In this document: piece by piece, positions 51,544-60,661 of the stretch | Layout of the letters: each line of letters starts with the position of its first letter | How positions within the stretch are numbered: the first letter of the stretch is position 1 | Assembly: GCA_948144175.1 (NCBI GenBank) | Contig: CANXME010000803.1 | Location: 1-64,000, forward strand | DNA from: Closterium sp. NIES-65 | Lineage: Eukaryota > Streptophyta > Zygnematophyceae > Desmidiales > Closteriaceae | Direction of reading: 5' to 3' | Length of the DNA stretch: 64,000 bases | Notes under the pieces: model-generated | What the model saw: only the letters and a program-made list of their open reading frames with translations | Told to the model about the DNA's origin: nothing | The model's database searches: none | Program-made: the position numbers and the translations under genes

Positions 51544-53451
51544 AAGCCGTGTCGTCGTTTTACTGTCGAACTCGTTTCGTCGGTGTACCGTCAAACTCGT
51601 TTCGTTGTTTTACTGTCAAACGCGTTTCGATGTGCAGTTTTTCGTAGCTGCTGGCGACGGCGCGGACAGAATAGAGAGCAGGAACCAACTGGGGAATCGC
51701 TCTGTGCGCGGCAATTGGTAATGTTGCGACGCTTGGCCACAAGCACGGGAACCTGGTTTATCCAGTCCCGCAAAAAATGGGAGGGACGCCGCACATGATG
51801 GCCATCGCAACAGCTGTGGCAAGCTTGTGGGCGGCCTTCAGGAAGGTGCCCAGGGAAGCTATTCAGAAAGAAGCCTAGTTGCCGCAAACGCAGCCCTCTA
51901 CAGCTCGGAGATGGTGAGCCTGGCTAGTGCGGCTGCCATGGCCGCGCTCGTGCCGGTCCTTTTGCATGTAGGCACGACGGTCCCGCCCAAGCAGTGGCCC
52001 GATATGCTGTATTCGTCGGTTGTCGAAGGCCTCGGCTCCAATAACGCCATTCTGTTGCAGATGGTGCGCGTCGCAGCACAGGTCCGCACGCAATGGTGCT
52101 GCTGTCGATACGCAGCACGCATGCTGGAGGACGCGGGCTATGGGAGCCTCGCCATGCCGGAAGAGCAAGGCGAAGCAGGGCGAGGCAGATGCTAGTGGGG
52201 CGGGGGCAACTGGGACAAGAGAGTAGTGTAGCCGGGCGCTTTGCGTGGGGGTTGTTGCATGATTCGACAGATGTGTTCGTTTGAAACGATATGGTCGATT
52301 CGACAGATGTTTGCTTTTCATTGTTTTTGACCCTAAACATGTTCGACAATGAATTTTAGTTGAGCTAAACTAGGTCGTTGCATGATTCGTCAGATGTGTT
52401 CGTTTTCATTGTTTTCGACATTACACCTGTTCGACAGAGCTAAAGTGGGTGGAATGAAACACCTACACTAGGACCCCCCCGCGTCACGGTTGCCCGTCGA
52501 ACTTGGCCGCACGCCAGTTGTTCCCGTAAACTCATTCCATTTCTCCTTGCCGAACACCTTCTCCACCCATTCTGCGGTTTGGAGCTTGACGCGAATGAGC
52601 TCCAGAGTGATTCTGAGGCGGTGTTTGTCCTTCCGGTTTTCCTCTGCAGACTCGACTTTGCGACTTTTCGTGAGCTGCCTCCCAAAATCCTCCTTGAGAG
52701 TGATGCCTTCCAAAAACATGTTGATCAAGTGGTCCTTCACAATTGAGTCCAGCTTTTCTATGACCGTCGACGTAGCCGCGCTGCTATCATCGATCCATAA
52801 ATGCTCGACGGCCTGCATGATAGCCTCCATTTTCTGCAATCTTGTCTCGATAGCTTTTGCGGTTGGTGGCTTATCTTTTGGCTGGGCCTCCTCTTCGGGG
52901 GGTACGGGGGGTGGAGTCGGTGTGAACTTGCATAACTTGTCGGGGAAGCCCCTCTTGTATGCCTGTCGAAGACTATGCCCGTTTTTCAGTGGGCTTGGCC
53001 CGTCCCAGTATGACCACGCCTTCCGCACGGTCTCGCAATTGCACCACGGCCACACTACCGCGTCGAAGAATGCCTGGTCGAGCTGGCTGCCCCCGCTCTG
53101 TCGAGAGGGTGTTGCTTGTTGGGCTTGCTGTGGAGCCGGGGTGGCTTCCTCGGTCATTGTCTGCGGCATGCTCTTGCTCTCCCCCACATTTGCAGCTGCG
53201 CTTGGCGGTATTCTTTAGTGCGTCGAACGCTTTCTGTAGTTGCACGAACGCCTCTATCTTCGCCTCCAACTCTGCCTTCTCGAAGCAGAGTTGGAGCCCT
53301 TCTCCCGCTCCAATGACTCGACCTGCTTCTCAAGGTGGTTGATCTGGATTTTTTGTTTTCCCTCCTTCCTCCTTGTGGAAGTTGATCTCGGCCCGAAGTT
53401 ACGTGATGAGGTGCTTGGTGTTGAGTTGAAAGGATACGTCTTGCACACAAG

Positions 53452-53578
53452 TGTCAAACATTATATATGTTGTTGTAGTTGTTTAGGCTACAGCGGGTTA
53501 GCCTATAGGGGGTACAAATTCCTAGTTTTTTCATACTTGTACTCATTTCACTGTTAGTTCATTCATTCTTGTTCAACA
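53452..53578 (+). repeat. 5' LTR of copia-2
   Basis: 127 bp, TGTCAAACATT...GTTCAACA. Confidence 0.97.
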
Positions 53579-53626
53579 TGGTATAGAGCAGGTCCTTCCT
53601 AGGACCGATTTTTTTTAGGGCCCACC
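53579..53626 (+). promoter_or_regulatory. copia-2 primer site, hairpin and GGGCCCAC box
   Basis: TGGTATAGAGCAGG, a perfect stem GGTCC/GGACC with a 6-nt loop (53591-53606), a T8 run, then GGGCCCAC (53618-53625). Confidence 0.65.
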
Positions 53627-53639
53627 ACTACCTACCTAC

Positions 53640-54290
53640 CTACCTGCGCCCTAGGGCGCCTCGGCTTTCACGCCCCTAGAGGCCCCGTCGGCCCCACGCT
53701 CTCGCACCTAGAGGCCTCAGTCGGCCCCGCGCTCGCTTTTAGAGGCCCCGAATCGGCCCCGCGCTTACCCCTAGAGGCCCGCGTCGGCCCCGCGCTCGTC
53801 CCTTACGGCCCCGATCGGCCCCGCGCTCGTCCCTCACGGCCCCGATAGGCCCCGCGCTCGCCCTTAGAGGCCCACGTCGGCCCCGCGCTCGTCCCTTACG
53901 GCCCCGATCGGCCCCGCGCTCGTCCCTCACGGCCCCGATAGGCCCCGCGCTCGCCCTTAGCACCCACGTCGGCCCCGCGCTCGTCCCTCACGGCCCCACC
54001 CGCTCCCCGCGCTCTCCCTTAGCGGCCCCGAGCCGACCAGAGCCGCCCAGCCCTAACGGAACCAAGCCGCCCGACCCGAGCCGCCAGCCCTAACCGACCC
54101 GAGCCGCCCGAACCGAGCCGCCCGAACCGAGCCGCCCGAACCGAGCCGCGCCGCCCGACCCGAGCCGCCCGAACCGAGCCGCGCCGCCCGACCCGAGCCG
54201 CGCCGCCCTACCTATACCGAGCCGCGCCGCCCTACCTGTACCGAGCCGCGCCGCCCTACCTACCCTACTGCTCCTACTGCTTTTCCTACT
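53640..54290 (+). repeat. GC-rich leader repeats of copia-2
   Basis: About 30-bp units of GGCCCCGCGCTCGTCCCT type (53690-54020), then GAGCCGCCCGAACC and GCCGCCCTACCT units (54050-54260) up to the gag ATG at 54300. Confidence 0.9.
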
Positions 54291-54299
54291 GCTGCTACC

Positions 54300-56456
54300 A
54301 TGGCTAGCCCTCCTGTGCTAGCCTTCGATGCTGAGGGCCGCCCAGTGAAGTTCGACACCTGGCTTGATGACCTACACCTCTTCCTACAGCTCACTGCCAA
54401 GGAAGACATCCCGCTGTACGATCATGCCTTAGGCCACGCTACTGCTCCTGCTGCTACTGCTGACAGCACTGCCCGCTCACAGTGGCAGACTCGTGACGCC
54501 CATACTCGCTTCGCTATTCGCAACTCTCTGCCGATAGATGAGCGCGAGCACTTTGGGCAGCACAAGACTGCACAGGCACTGTACACTGCTGTCGTTGCCC
54601 GCTACTCCTCACCGGCCTCTGCCGCTCTAGGCCGTCTCTCTCTTCCCTACCTGTTCCCCGACTTAGCTTCCTTCCACACTGTCGCTGATCTCATTACCCA
54701 CCTCCGCACTAGTGAGGCTCGCTTCCGCGCCGCTATGCCTGATGAGTTCCTTGCCAAGAACCCACCCCCGCTCTGGCTCACTCTCTACCACCTAGTCACG
54801 CGCCTCCCCGACACTCTGCGCTCAGTCAGGGACCACTTCCTAGCTCGCTGCCCCACCGAGCTCACCATTGCCCTCCTCGAGAAGGAACTGCTTGCAGCTG
54901 AGGCTAGCATAGTCGCTGTAGGTGCCTCTCGCGGTGACCCCCGTACCCCGTTCTTTGAGGGGTGTTCTCCCTCCCCCCTTCTTCCCTCTGTCGCCTCTTC
55001 TGCTGCTGTCGACCTCCTTGGTGCTGAGAAGGTCGGGACTGCGTCTGCTTCGAGTGGGCGCCGCAGCGGCAAGGGCAAGGGGGGCAAGGGCGGTGGTGGT
55101 GATAGCGGGGGTGGCGGTGGTGGGGGAGGTGGTGGAGGCGGGGGGGGTGGCGCGGGTGGGGGAGGTGGCAGCAGTGGGGGGGGTGGCGGCAGCGGCGGGG
55201 GAGGTGGCCGGGGCGGAGGAGGTGGTGGGGGTGGCAGTGGACGAGGCAGCGGCCGGGGTTGGGGTGGTCGAGGAGGTGGTAGCGGCGGTGGTGGTCGTGG
55301 AGGCACTGGCGGTGGCCAGGGCCAGCAGCACACTCCGTCGCCCCAGGAGGTCCGTGAGTGGTACTCTCAGCACGGGGGGGGGGGGGGGGGGGGGGGGGGT
55401 GGCCTTAGCTGCACGTACGTCATTCGCACTGGTGACCGCACTAGCCAGCCGTGTGGGGGACCGCACGCCACACAGCGTTGCTTCGCTCGTCTGAACGACG
55501 CTTGGCGTGTTCAGTTCCCTCAGGCCACTGAGCTGCCCCACTGGGTTGATCTCCTGAAGAAGGGGATTGATATTTATGCTCTAGACTTTGATGCTATTCT
55601 CACTGCCATGTATGTGATGTCTACTAGTGGAGAGGGTGTTGAGTACCTGAGTGTCCCGCCCGACCCGGGCATTAGGACTAGTGCGTCTGCCGCTCCAGGT
55701 ACTCGCGTGTCCGCTACCCCAGGTGCTGGTGAGGCTGCTGCTCTAGGTGCGTGTACGTCTGCCCCCCCTAGTACTGTGTCGACTGCAGCACTGCACACCT
55801 TCACACTGGATTCAGGTGCCTCTCGCTGTTTCTTTCGTGACCGCACTGCCCTTGAGCCCCTTGCTCGGCCAGTTGCTGTCTCCCTCGCTGACCCCTCTGG
55901 AGGTCCGGTCCTTGCGACCTCCTCCACTGTCCTTCCCTGTCCTGCGGTCCCGTCGGGCACACTGTCAGGTCTACACCTCCCCTCGTTCTCTACGAACTTG
56001 GTGGCAGGTTGTGCACTACAGGACGCGGGTGTTCACCAGTTCACCCCTGCCTACGAGCGTGTCACACACTGCACGTGCGCCCGTACAGGCCGCCACTTGG
56101 CTACCTTCACCCGGCAGCCGGGGTCGGACCTGTACACACTGACTACTGCCCCCCCTCAGGTCGCTGCGTCTGCGTCTGCGTCCGCGTCAGGTCAGCTGTC
56201 CGCCCCCTGCTCGTGTCGCTCTCTAGCGCACGAGACTGTCCTCTGGCACCACCGACTGGGCCACCCGTCTGTGCAGCGCCTTCGTGCCATGCACTCCCGG
56301 TACCTTGTCTCTGGTCTTCCCAGGGTCCTCCCTCCCCTCCCACCCTCGCCTGCTCCTCCTCGTTTCCCCCAACGACTGCTCCTTTGCAGACGCTCCACAT
56401 GGACGTGTGGGGCCCAGCCCGCGTCCGTGGTCAGGGTCAGGAGAGGTACTTCCTGA
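54300..56456 (+). CDS. copia-2 gag and protease
   Basis: 718 residues from ATG 54300 (MASPPVLAFDAEGRPVKFDT). Retrotransposon gag helices include EREHFGQHKTAQALYTAVVA. Then a Gly-rich region (55080-55420) with a G21 run, VREWYSQH, and the Cys/His motif C-X13-C-X3-H-X4-C (CTYVIRTGDR ... PCGGPHATQRC). Protease is FTLDSGASRCFFRDRT (Asp codon 55809). The zinc domain starts VLWHHRLGHPSVQRLRAMHS but its second half (the CxxC) is lost. The frame after about 56350 is out of register, and integrase continues in the frame that is open from 56009. Confidence 0.93.
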   Translation: MASPPVLAFDAEGRPVKFDTWLDDLHLFLQLTAKEDIPLYDHALGHATAPAATADSTARSQWQTRDAHTRFAIRNSLPIDEREHFGQHKTAQALYTAVVARYSSPASAALGRLSLPYLFPDLASFHTVADLITHLRTSEARFRAAMPDEFLAKNPPPLWLTLYHLVTRLPDTLRSVRDHFLARCPTELTIALLEKELLAAEASIVAVGASRGDPRTPFFEGCSPSPLLPSVASSAAVDLLGAEKVGTASASSGRRSGKGKGGKGGGGDSGGGGGGGGGGGGGGGAGGGGGSSGGGGGSGGGGGRGGGGGGGGSGRGSGRGWGGRGGGSGGGGRGGTGGGQGQQHTPSPQEVREWYSQHGGGGGGGGGGLSCTYVIRTGDRTSQPCGGPHATQRCFARLNDAWRVQFPQATELPHWVDLLKKGIDIYALDFDAILTAMYVMSTSGEGVEYLSVPPDPGIRTSASAAPGTRVSATPGAGEAAALGACTSAPPSTVSTAALHTFTLDSGASRCFFRDRTALEPLARPVAVSLADPSGGPVLATSSTVLPCPAVPSGTLSGLHLPSFSTNLVAGCALQDAGVHQFTPAYERVTHCTCARTGRHLATFTRQPGSDLYTLTTAPPQVAASASASASGQLSAPCSCRSLAHETVLWHHRLGHPSVQRLRAMHSRYLVSGLPRVLPPLPPSPAPPRFPQRLLLCRRSTWTCGAQPASVVRVRRGTS

Positions 56457-59400
56457 TCGTTGTTGACGACTACTCGCGCTACACCACGGTCTTCCCCTTG
56501 CGCACCAAGGGTGAGGTCCCTGATGTTTTGATCCCTTGGATCCGCAGAGCTCGTCTCCAGCTCAGCGAGCGATTCCACTCGGACTGTCCTGTCCTGCGCT
56601 TGCACTCTGACAGAGGTGGTGAGTTCTCCTCCGACCTCTTGGCAGCCTACTGTGCTGAGCACGGCATTGAGCAGTCGTTCACGCTTCCGGCCTCTCCACA
56701 GCAGAATGGAGTTGCGGAGCGCCGCATTGGCCTGGTCATGGAGGTCGCTCGTACCTCCTTGATTCATGCGGCTGCCCCCCACTTTCTGTGGCCGTTTGCG
56801 GTCCGGTACGCTGCGCATCAGCTCAACCTCTGGCCCCGTGTCTCCTTGCCGGAGACCTCGCCCACACTGCTGTGGACGGGGGAGGTTGGCGATGCGTCGC
56901 GTTTCCGGGTCTGGGGATCTCGAGCCTTTGTCCGCGATTCGTCTGCGAACAAGCTCTCCTCCCGTGCTGTTCCATGCGTCTTCCTCGGCTTTGTTCCGGA
57001 CGCGCCTGGTTGGCAGTTTTACCACGCCACCTCGCGCCGGGTCTTGCCCTCTCAGGACGTCACTTTTGACGAGTCTGTCCCCTACTACCGCCTCTTCCCC
57101 TACCGCACTGCCCCGCTCCCACCCCCGCCTCTCTTCCTCGCGCCAGGTGCTGCTGTCGTAGACCCCCTCCCCCCTCAGGGTGCCGCTCCCTCATGTGTGT
57201 CTCAGGTAGACCCGGTCGAGCCTGTTGAGGTTGCTGTCGACTCTCGTCCTGCTGGGGGTGCTGAGCCTGGGGGTGCGGAGACTGGGGGTGCTGAGCCTGG
57301 GGGTGCTGACTCTGGGGGTGCTGAGCCTGGGGGTGCTGACTCTGGGGGTGCTGAGCCTGGGGGTGTGGACTCTTGGGGTGCTGAGCCTGGGGGTGCTGAC
57401 TCTGGGGGTGCTGAGCCTGGGGGTGCGGACTCTTGGGGTGCTGAGCCTGGGGGTGCGGTGACTGGGGGTGCTGAGCCTGGGGGTGCTGGGTCTGGGGGTT
57501 CTGACTCTGGCGGTGCTGGGCCTGAGGGTGCTACACCTGGACGAGACCTCTCCTCGGAGCAGTTGCGTGAGTGGTACTTACAGTACTGCAGCCTCCGGAG
57601 TGTTACCTCTGGGACCAGGCCAACTACAGGGACTGGTGCTGGTACTTCTAATCCTAGTCGGGAGCTCCCCTCTCGTGAGCGGATCCGTGAGTGGTACGAG
57701 CGCCGTTGCACACTTCGGAGTGGAGCGCCTCGTCTCACGGACCCGGCTGCCCCTGGTGCTACGGACCCGAGCATTGGAGCTGCTGCTGGTGCTGCGGACC
57801 CTGGCGTTGAAGCTGCTGCTGGTGCTGCGGACCCGGGAGCTGGAGGTGTTACTGGTGCTGAGGACCCGGGCGTTGGAGCTGCGGCAGGTGCTGTGGACCC
57901 TGGTGTTGGAGCCACTGCTGGTGCTGAGGACTCGGGCGTTGGTGCTGAGGCTAGTACTGGGGACCTGGGCGTTGGAGCTGCTGCTGGTTCTGGTACTGCC
58001 GCTGGGGGTACAGGTGCTGTCCCTGCTGTATCTGCAAACGCCGCGCGCCCTCTGCCGTACTTTGTTCCGCTCCTTCAGCAGGTTCTTGGTCTCTCGCCTC
58101 CTCCTGGTCCTCCTCCCTTAGCGTGTTCACAGCCTGTCCCGTCACAGTTACAGTTGCAGCCAACCTCCCCACTACCTGCTCCTCCTCCTTACACTAGTCC
58201 TACTGGCGGTCTTACTGAGCGTCGTGAGTCTGCGTCTCGTCCTGCATCGCCTGTCCGTCCTGCTAGCGCTAGTGCTCGTAGTTCGCGCCAGCGTCCTCCT
58301 CCTGCCCCTGGCACGCACCGGATGTCTCTGCGTCTGTCTACTGCTCCTCTGCGTGCCCCTTTGCCTTCTCCTCCTGCGTCCTCTCTTCCTGCTCTCGCCG
58401 ACCCTGCGTCGGACTCTCTTCGTGCTGCCAGTCCTACTGTCACGCGTCTCCTTGCTACTGCCGTCACTGACCCTTCTTTCGAGTCTTCTGCTGCGTCTAC
58501 CCTAGTTGCTGAGCTCGTCGACTTTGCTGCTCACTGTTGCCTAGACTACGCTGCGAGTCTTGTCGCTGAGTCTGAGTCTGTCTGTCCTCCGTCCGTCGGG
58601 GGTGCGTGTGCCCTTGGCACGGACGTCCTTGAGGACAGGCAGGAGGAGTTCCAGTGCTTGGCCGCCGCTTCACCTCATCTCGTTTCCGTACTGCTTACCC
58701 CTGAGGGAGACCCGGCTGCACTTGACATCCCGACTCCGCGCTCTTACGCGGAGGCGATAGAGGGTCCCTACTCCTCTCAGTGGCAGGCAGCTATGGATGC
58801 AGAGATGGCTTCCTGGAAGTCCACAGGCACCTACGTTGACGCTGTCCCCCCTCCTGGGGCGAACATCGTCAGTGGCATGTGGATCTTCAGGGTGAAGCGG
58901 CCGCCGGGCTCTCCGCCTGTCTTCAAGGCGCGTTACGTGGCTCGTGGCTTCAGTCAGCGGCAGGGAGTTGACTACTTTCAGACCTTCTCCCCCACCCCGA
59001 AGATGACCACTCTTCGGGTACTGCTGCACGTTGCTGCTCACCGGGACTACGAGCTGCACTCTCTCGACTTCAGCACAGCTTTCTTGCAGGGCAGCCTGCA
59101 CGAGGAGATCTGGCTGCGCCGCCCACCTGGCTTCACTGGGTCTTTCCCTCCTGGTACCCAGTGGAGTCTCCGGCGTCCAGTCTACGGTCTCCGCCAGGCG
59201 CCACGTGAGTGGCACGACACACTGAGGACTACGCTTGCGGCTCTTGGGTTTGCTCCTTCTACTGCCGACCCGTCGCTGTTTCTGCGCACCGACACCTCTC
59301 TGCCGCCGTTCTACATCCTCGTGTACGTCGACGACTTGGTCTTTGCCACAGCTGACACTACTGGACTCGCCTACGTGAAGTCCGAGCTGCAGAAGAGACA

Positions 59401-60307
59401 CACGTGCACTGACCTGGGTGAACTGCGCAGCTATCTTGGCTTGCAGATCACCCGGGACAGAGCACGCCGCACCATTACCCTGACTCAGTCACACATGGTG
59501 CAGCAGGTCCTTCAGCGCTTCGGCTTCACGTACTCCTCGCCTCAGGCCACTCCTCTGTCTACTCGCCACTCGCTCTCAGCTCTGCCTTCGGATGAGTCCG
59601 TAGAGTCGAGTGGCCCGTATGCAAAGCTTGTTGGCTGCCTCATGTACCTGATGACCTGCACACGACCTGACCTTGCTTACCCTCTTAGCATTCATGCGCG
59701 CTATGTTGCTCCTGGGAGACACCGACCAGAGCACATGGCTGCAGCGAAGAGGGTGTTGCGCTACTTGTGCAGTACGTCGGGCATGGGGCTAGTGCTTGGA
59801 GGGCGGAGTCCAGTGGTCCTCACTGGACACGCAGACGCTTCTTGGGCTGACGACCAGGCTACGCAGCGGTCGTCACAGGGTTACACCTTCAGCCTTGGTT
59901 CCGGCTCTGTCTCGTGGCGGGCTACTCGCTCGTCTTCTGTTCTCGGCTCCAGTTGTGAGGCTGAGATCTACGCCGAGGCCATGGCTGCACAGGAGCTTCG
60001 CTGGCTCACCTACCTGCTGACCGACCTTGGAGAGCCGCCTCGTTCTCCTCCAGTCCTGTACGTCGACAACAAGGCCATGCTGGCCTTGTGTTGGGAGCAG
60101 AGACTGGAGCACAGAACAAAGCACATTGCTCTCCGCTACTTCCTTGCTCGTGAGCTACAGCAGCGTGGTCAGTTGCGGCTTCCGTACGTGGCCTCTGAGG
60201 CCAACACTGCTGATGTCTTCACCAAGGCACTTCCGCCTTGTGAACATCAGCGCTGCTGTACCCAGCTGGGTCTTGTGTCTGTCTTGCCTCACTTGCTCTC
60301 CTCTTGA
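56370..60307 (+). CDS. copia-2 integrase, reverse transcriptase and RNase H
   Basis: The frame is open from 56009 to the TGA at 60305-60307; homology starts near 56370. Integrase core is LQTLHMDVWGPARV, LRLHSDRGGEFSSDLL and SPQQNGVAERRIGLVM. The linker has about 12 GAEPGGADSG units (57240-57530) and two REWY motifs (QLREWYLQYC, RIREWYERRC). RT includes LHSLDFSTAFLQGSLHEEIW and YILVYVDDLVFATADTTGLA. RNase H includes GHADASWADDQATQRSSQGY, CEAEIYAEAMAAQELRWL and DNKAMLALCWEQRLEHRTKH. All catalytic residues are present. The only clear lesion is the frame break and small deletion at about 56340-56370. Confidence 0.95.
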
Positions 60308-60534
60308 CTCTCTTTGTACTGTTAGATATACATATATCACTGCTCTTGCTTGTTTAGTCTCATATATATATATATATATATATACTCCTGCATGTGAACT
60401 GGCCTTGTGGCCTTGCACTTGTGCTCGGACTGTGTGGTGACGTTGTGATCCACCCTGAGCTTGCTTTGGTTTGCTTTGCTTTACTTGACTGGTCTTGTGA
60501 CCCCTAGTTCTCCCCCACTTCGCCTATGGGGGTG
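60308..60534 (+). other. copia-2 3' untranslated region
   Basis: Contains a (TA)n run (60362-60382) and ends with the purine tract before the 3' LTR. It resembles the copia-1 segment at 44102-44313. Confidence 0.8.
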
Positions 60535-60661
60535 TGTCAAACATTATATATGTTGTTGTAGTTGTTTAGGCTACAGCGGGTTAGCCTATAGGGGGTACAC
60601 ATTCCTAGTTTTTTCATACTTGTACTCATTTCACTGTTAGTTCATTCATTCTTGTTCAACA
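60535..60661 (+). repeat. 3' LTR of copia-2
   Basis: 127 bp, one difference from the 5' LTR (TACACATT against TACAAATT). Confidence 0.97.

Larger units (their letters stand above)
31433..52196 (+). pseudogene. Unrecognised multi-exon gene split by three LTR elements
   Basis: With the inserts removed, coding-like pieces follow each other. ATG at 31433 (MATSPASLPVVNEPTVRRGL); NELSEAPRTELDKRML near 39170; 39332-39486 (ELLFVEQLVKLSIMTSTRVH); 39833-39955 (WMKQQLRAEYVMTQRVV) joining in phase to 40040 (TTTTLTSPNELGAG); then an acidic Ser-rich tail. 42430-42770 is helical (VDEMSRKIIEGVAAAITKAS); 43560-43911 is compact (FKGPGMWIRSEKPVSEQTVG, FCSAMCWRVYFPDVKLDEYE). After a GTGAGT donor containing copia-1 come a GTGCAG acceptor near 51632 and VSLASAAAMAALVPVLLHVG to 52196. 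In-frame stops (40148, about 42013, 42058) and frame changes mark decay. No family is recognised. It converges with the recombinase gene, only 240 bp away. Confidence 0.4.
53452..60661 (+). mobile_element. Ty1/copia retrotransposon copia-2, young
   Basis: LTRs of 127 bp (53452-53578 and 60535-60661) differ at one base. The target duplication ACAAG is perfect (53447-53451 and 60662-60666). The primer site TGGTATAGAGCAGG follows the 5' LTR, and the purine tract GCCTATGGGGGTG precedes the 3' LTR. The insertion falls in an open frame of the recombinase gene: removing it restores ...ARLLVCKTYPFNS... without a frame change. Confidence 0.97.
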
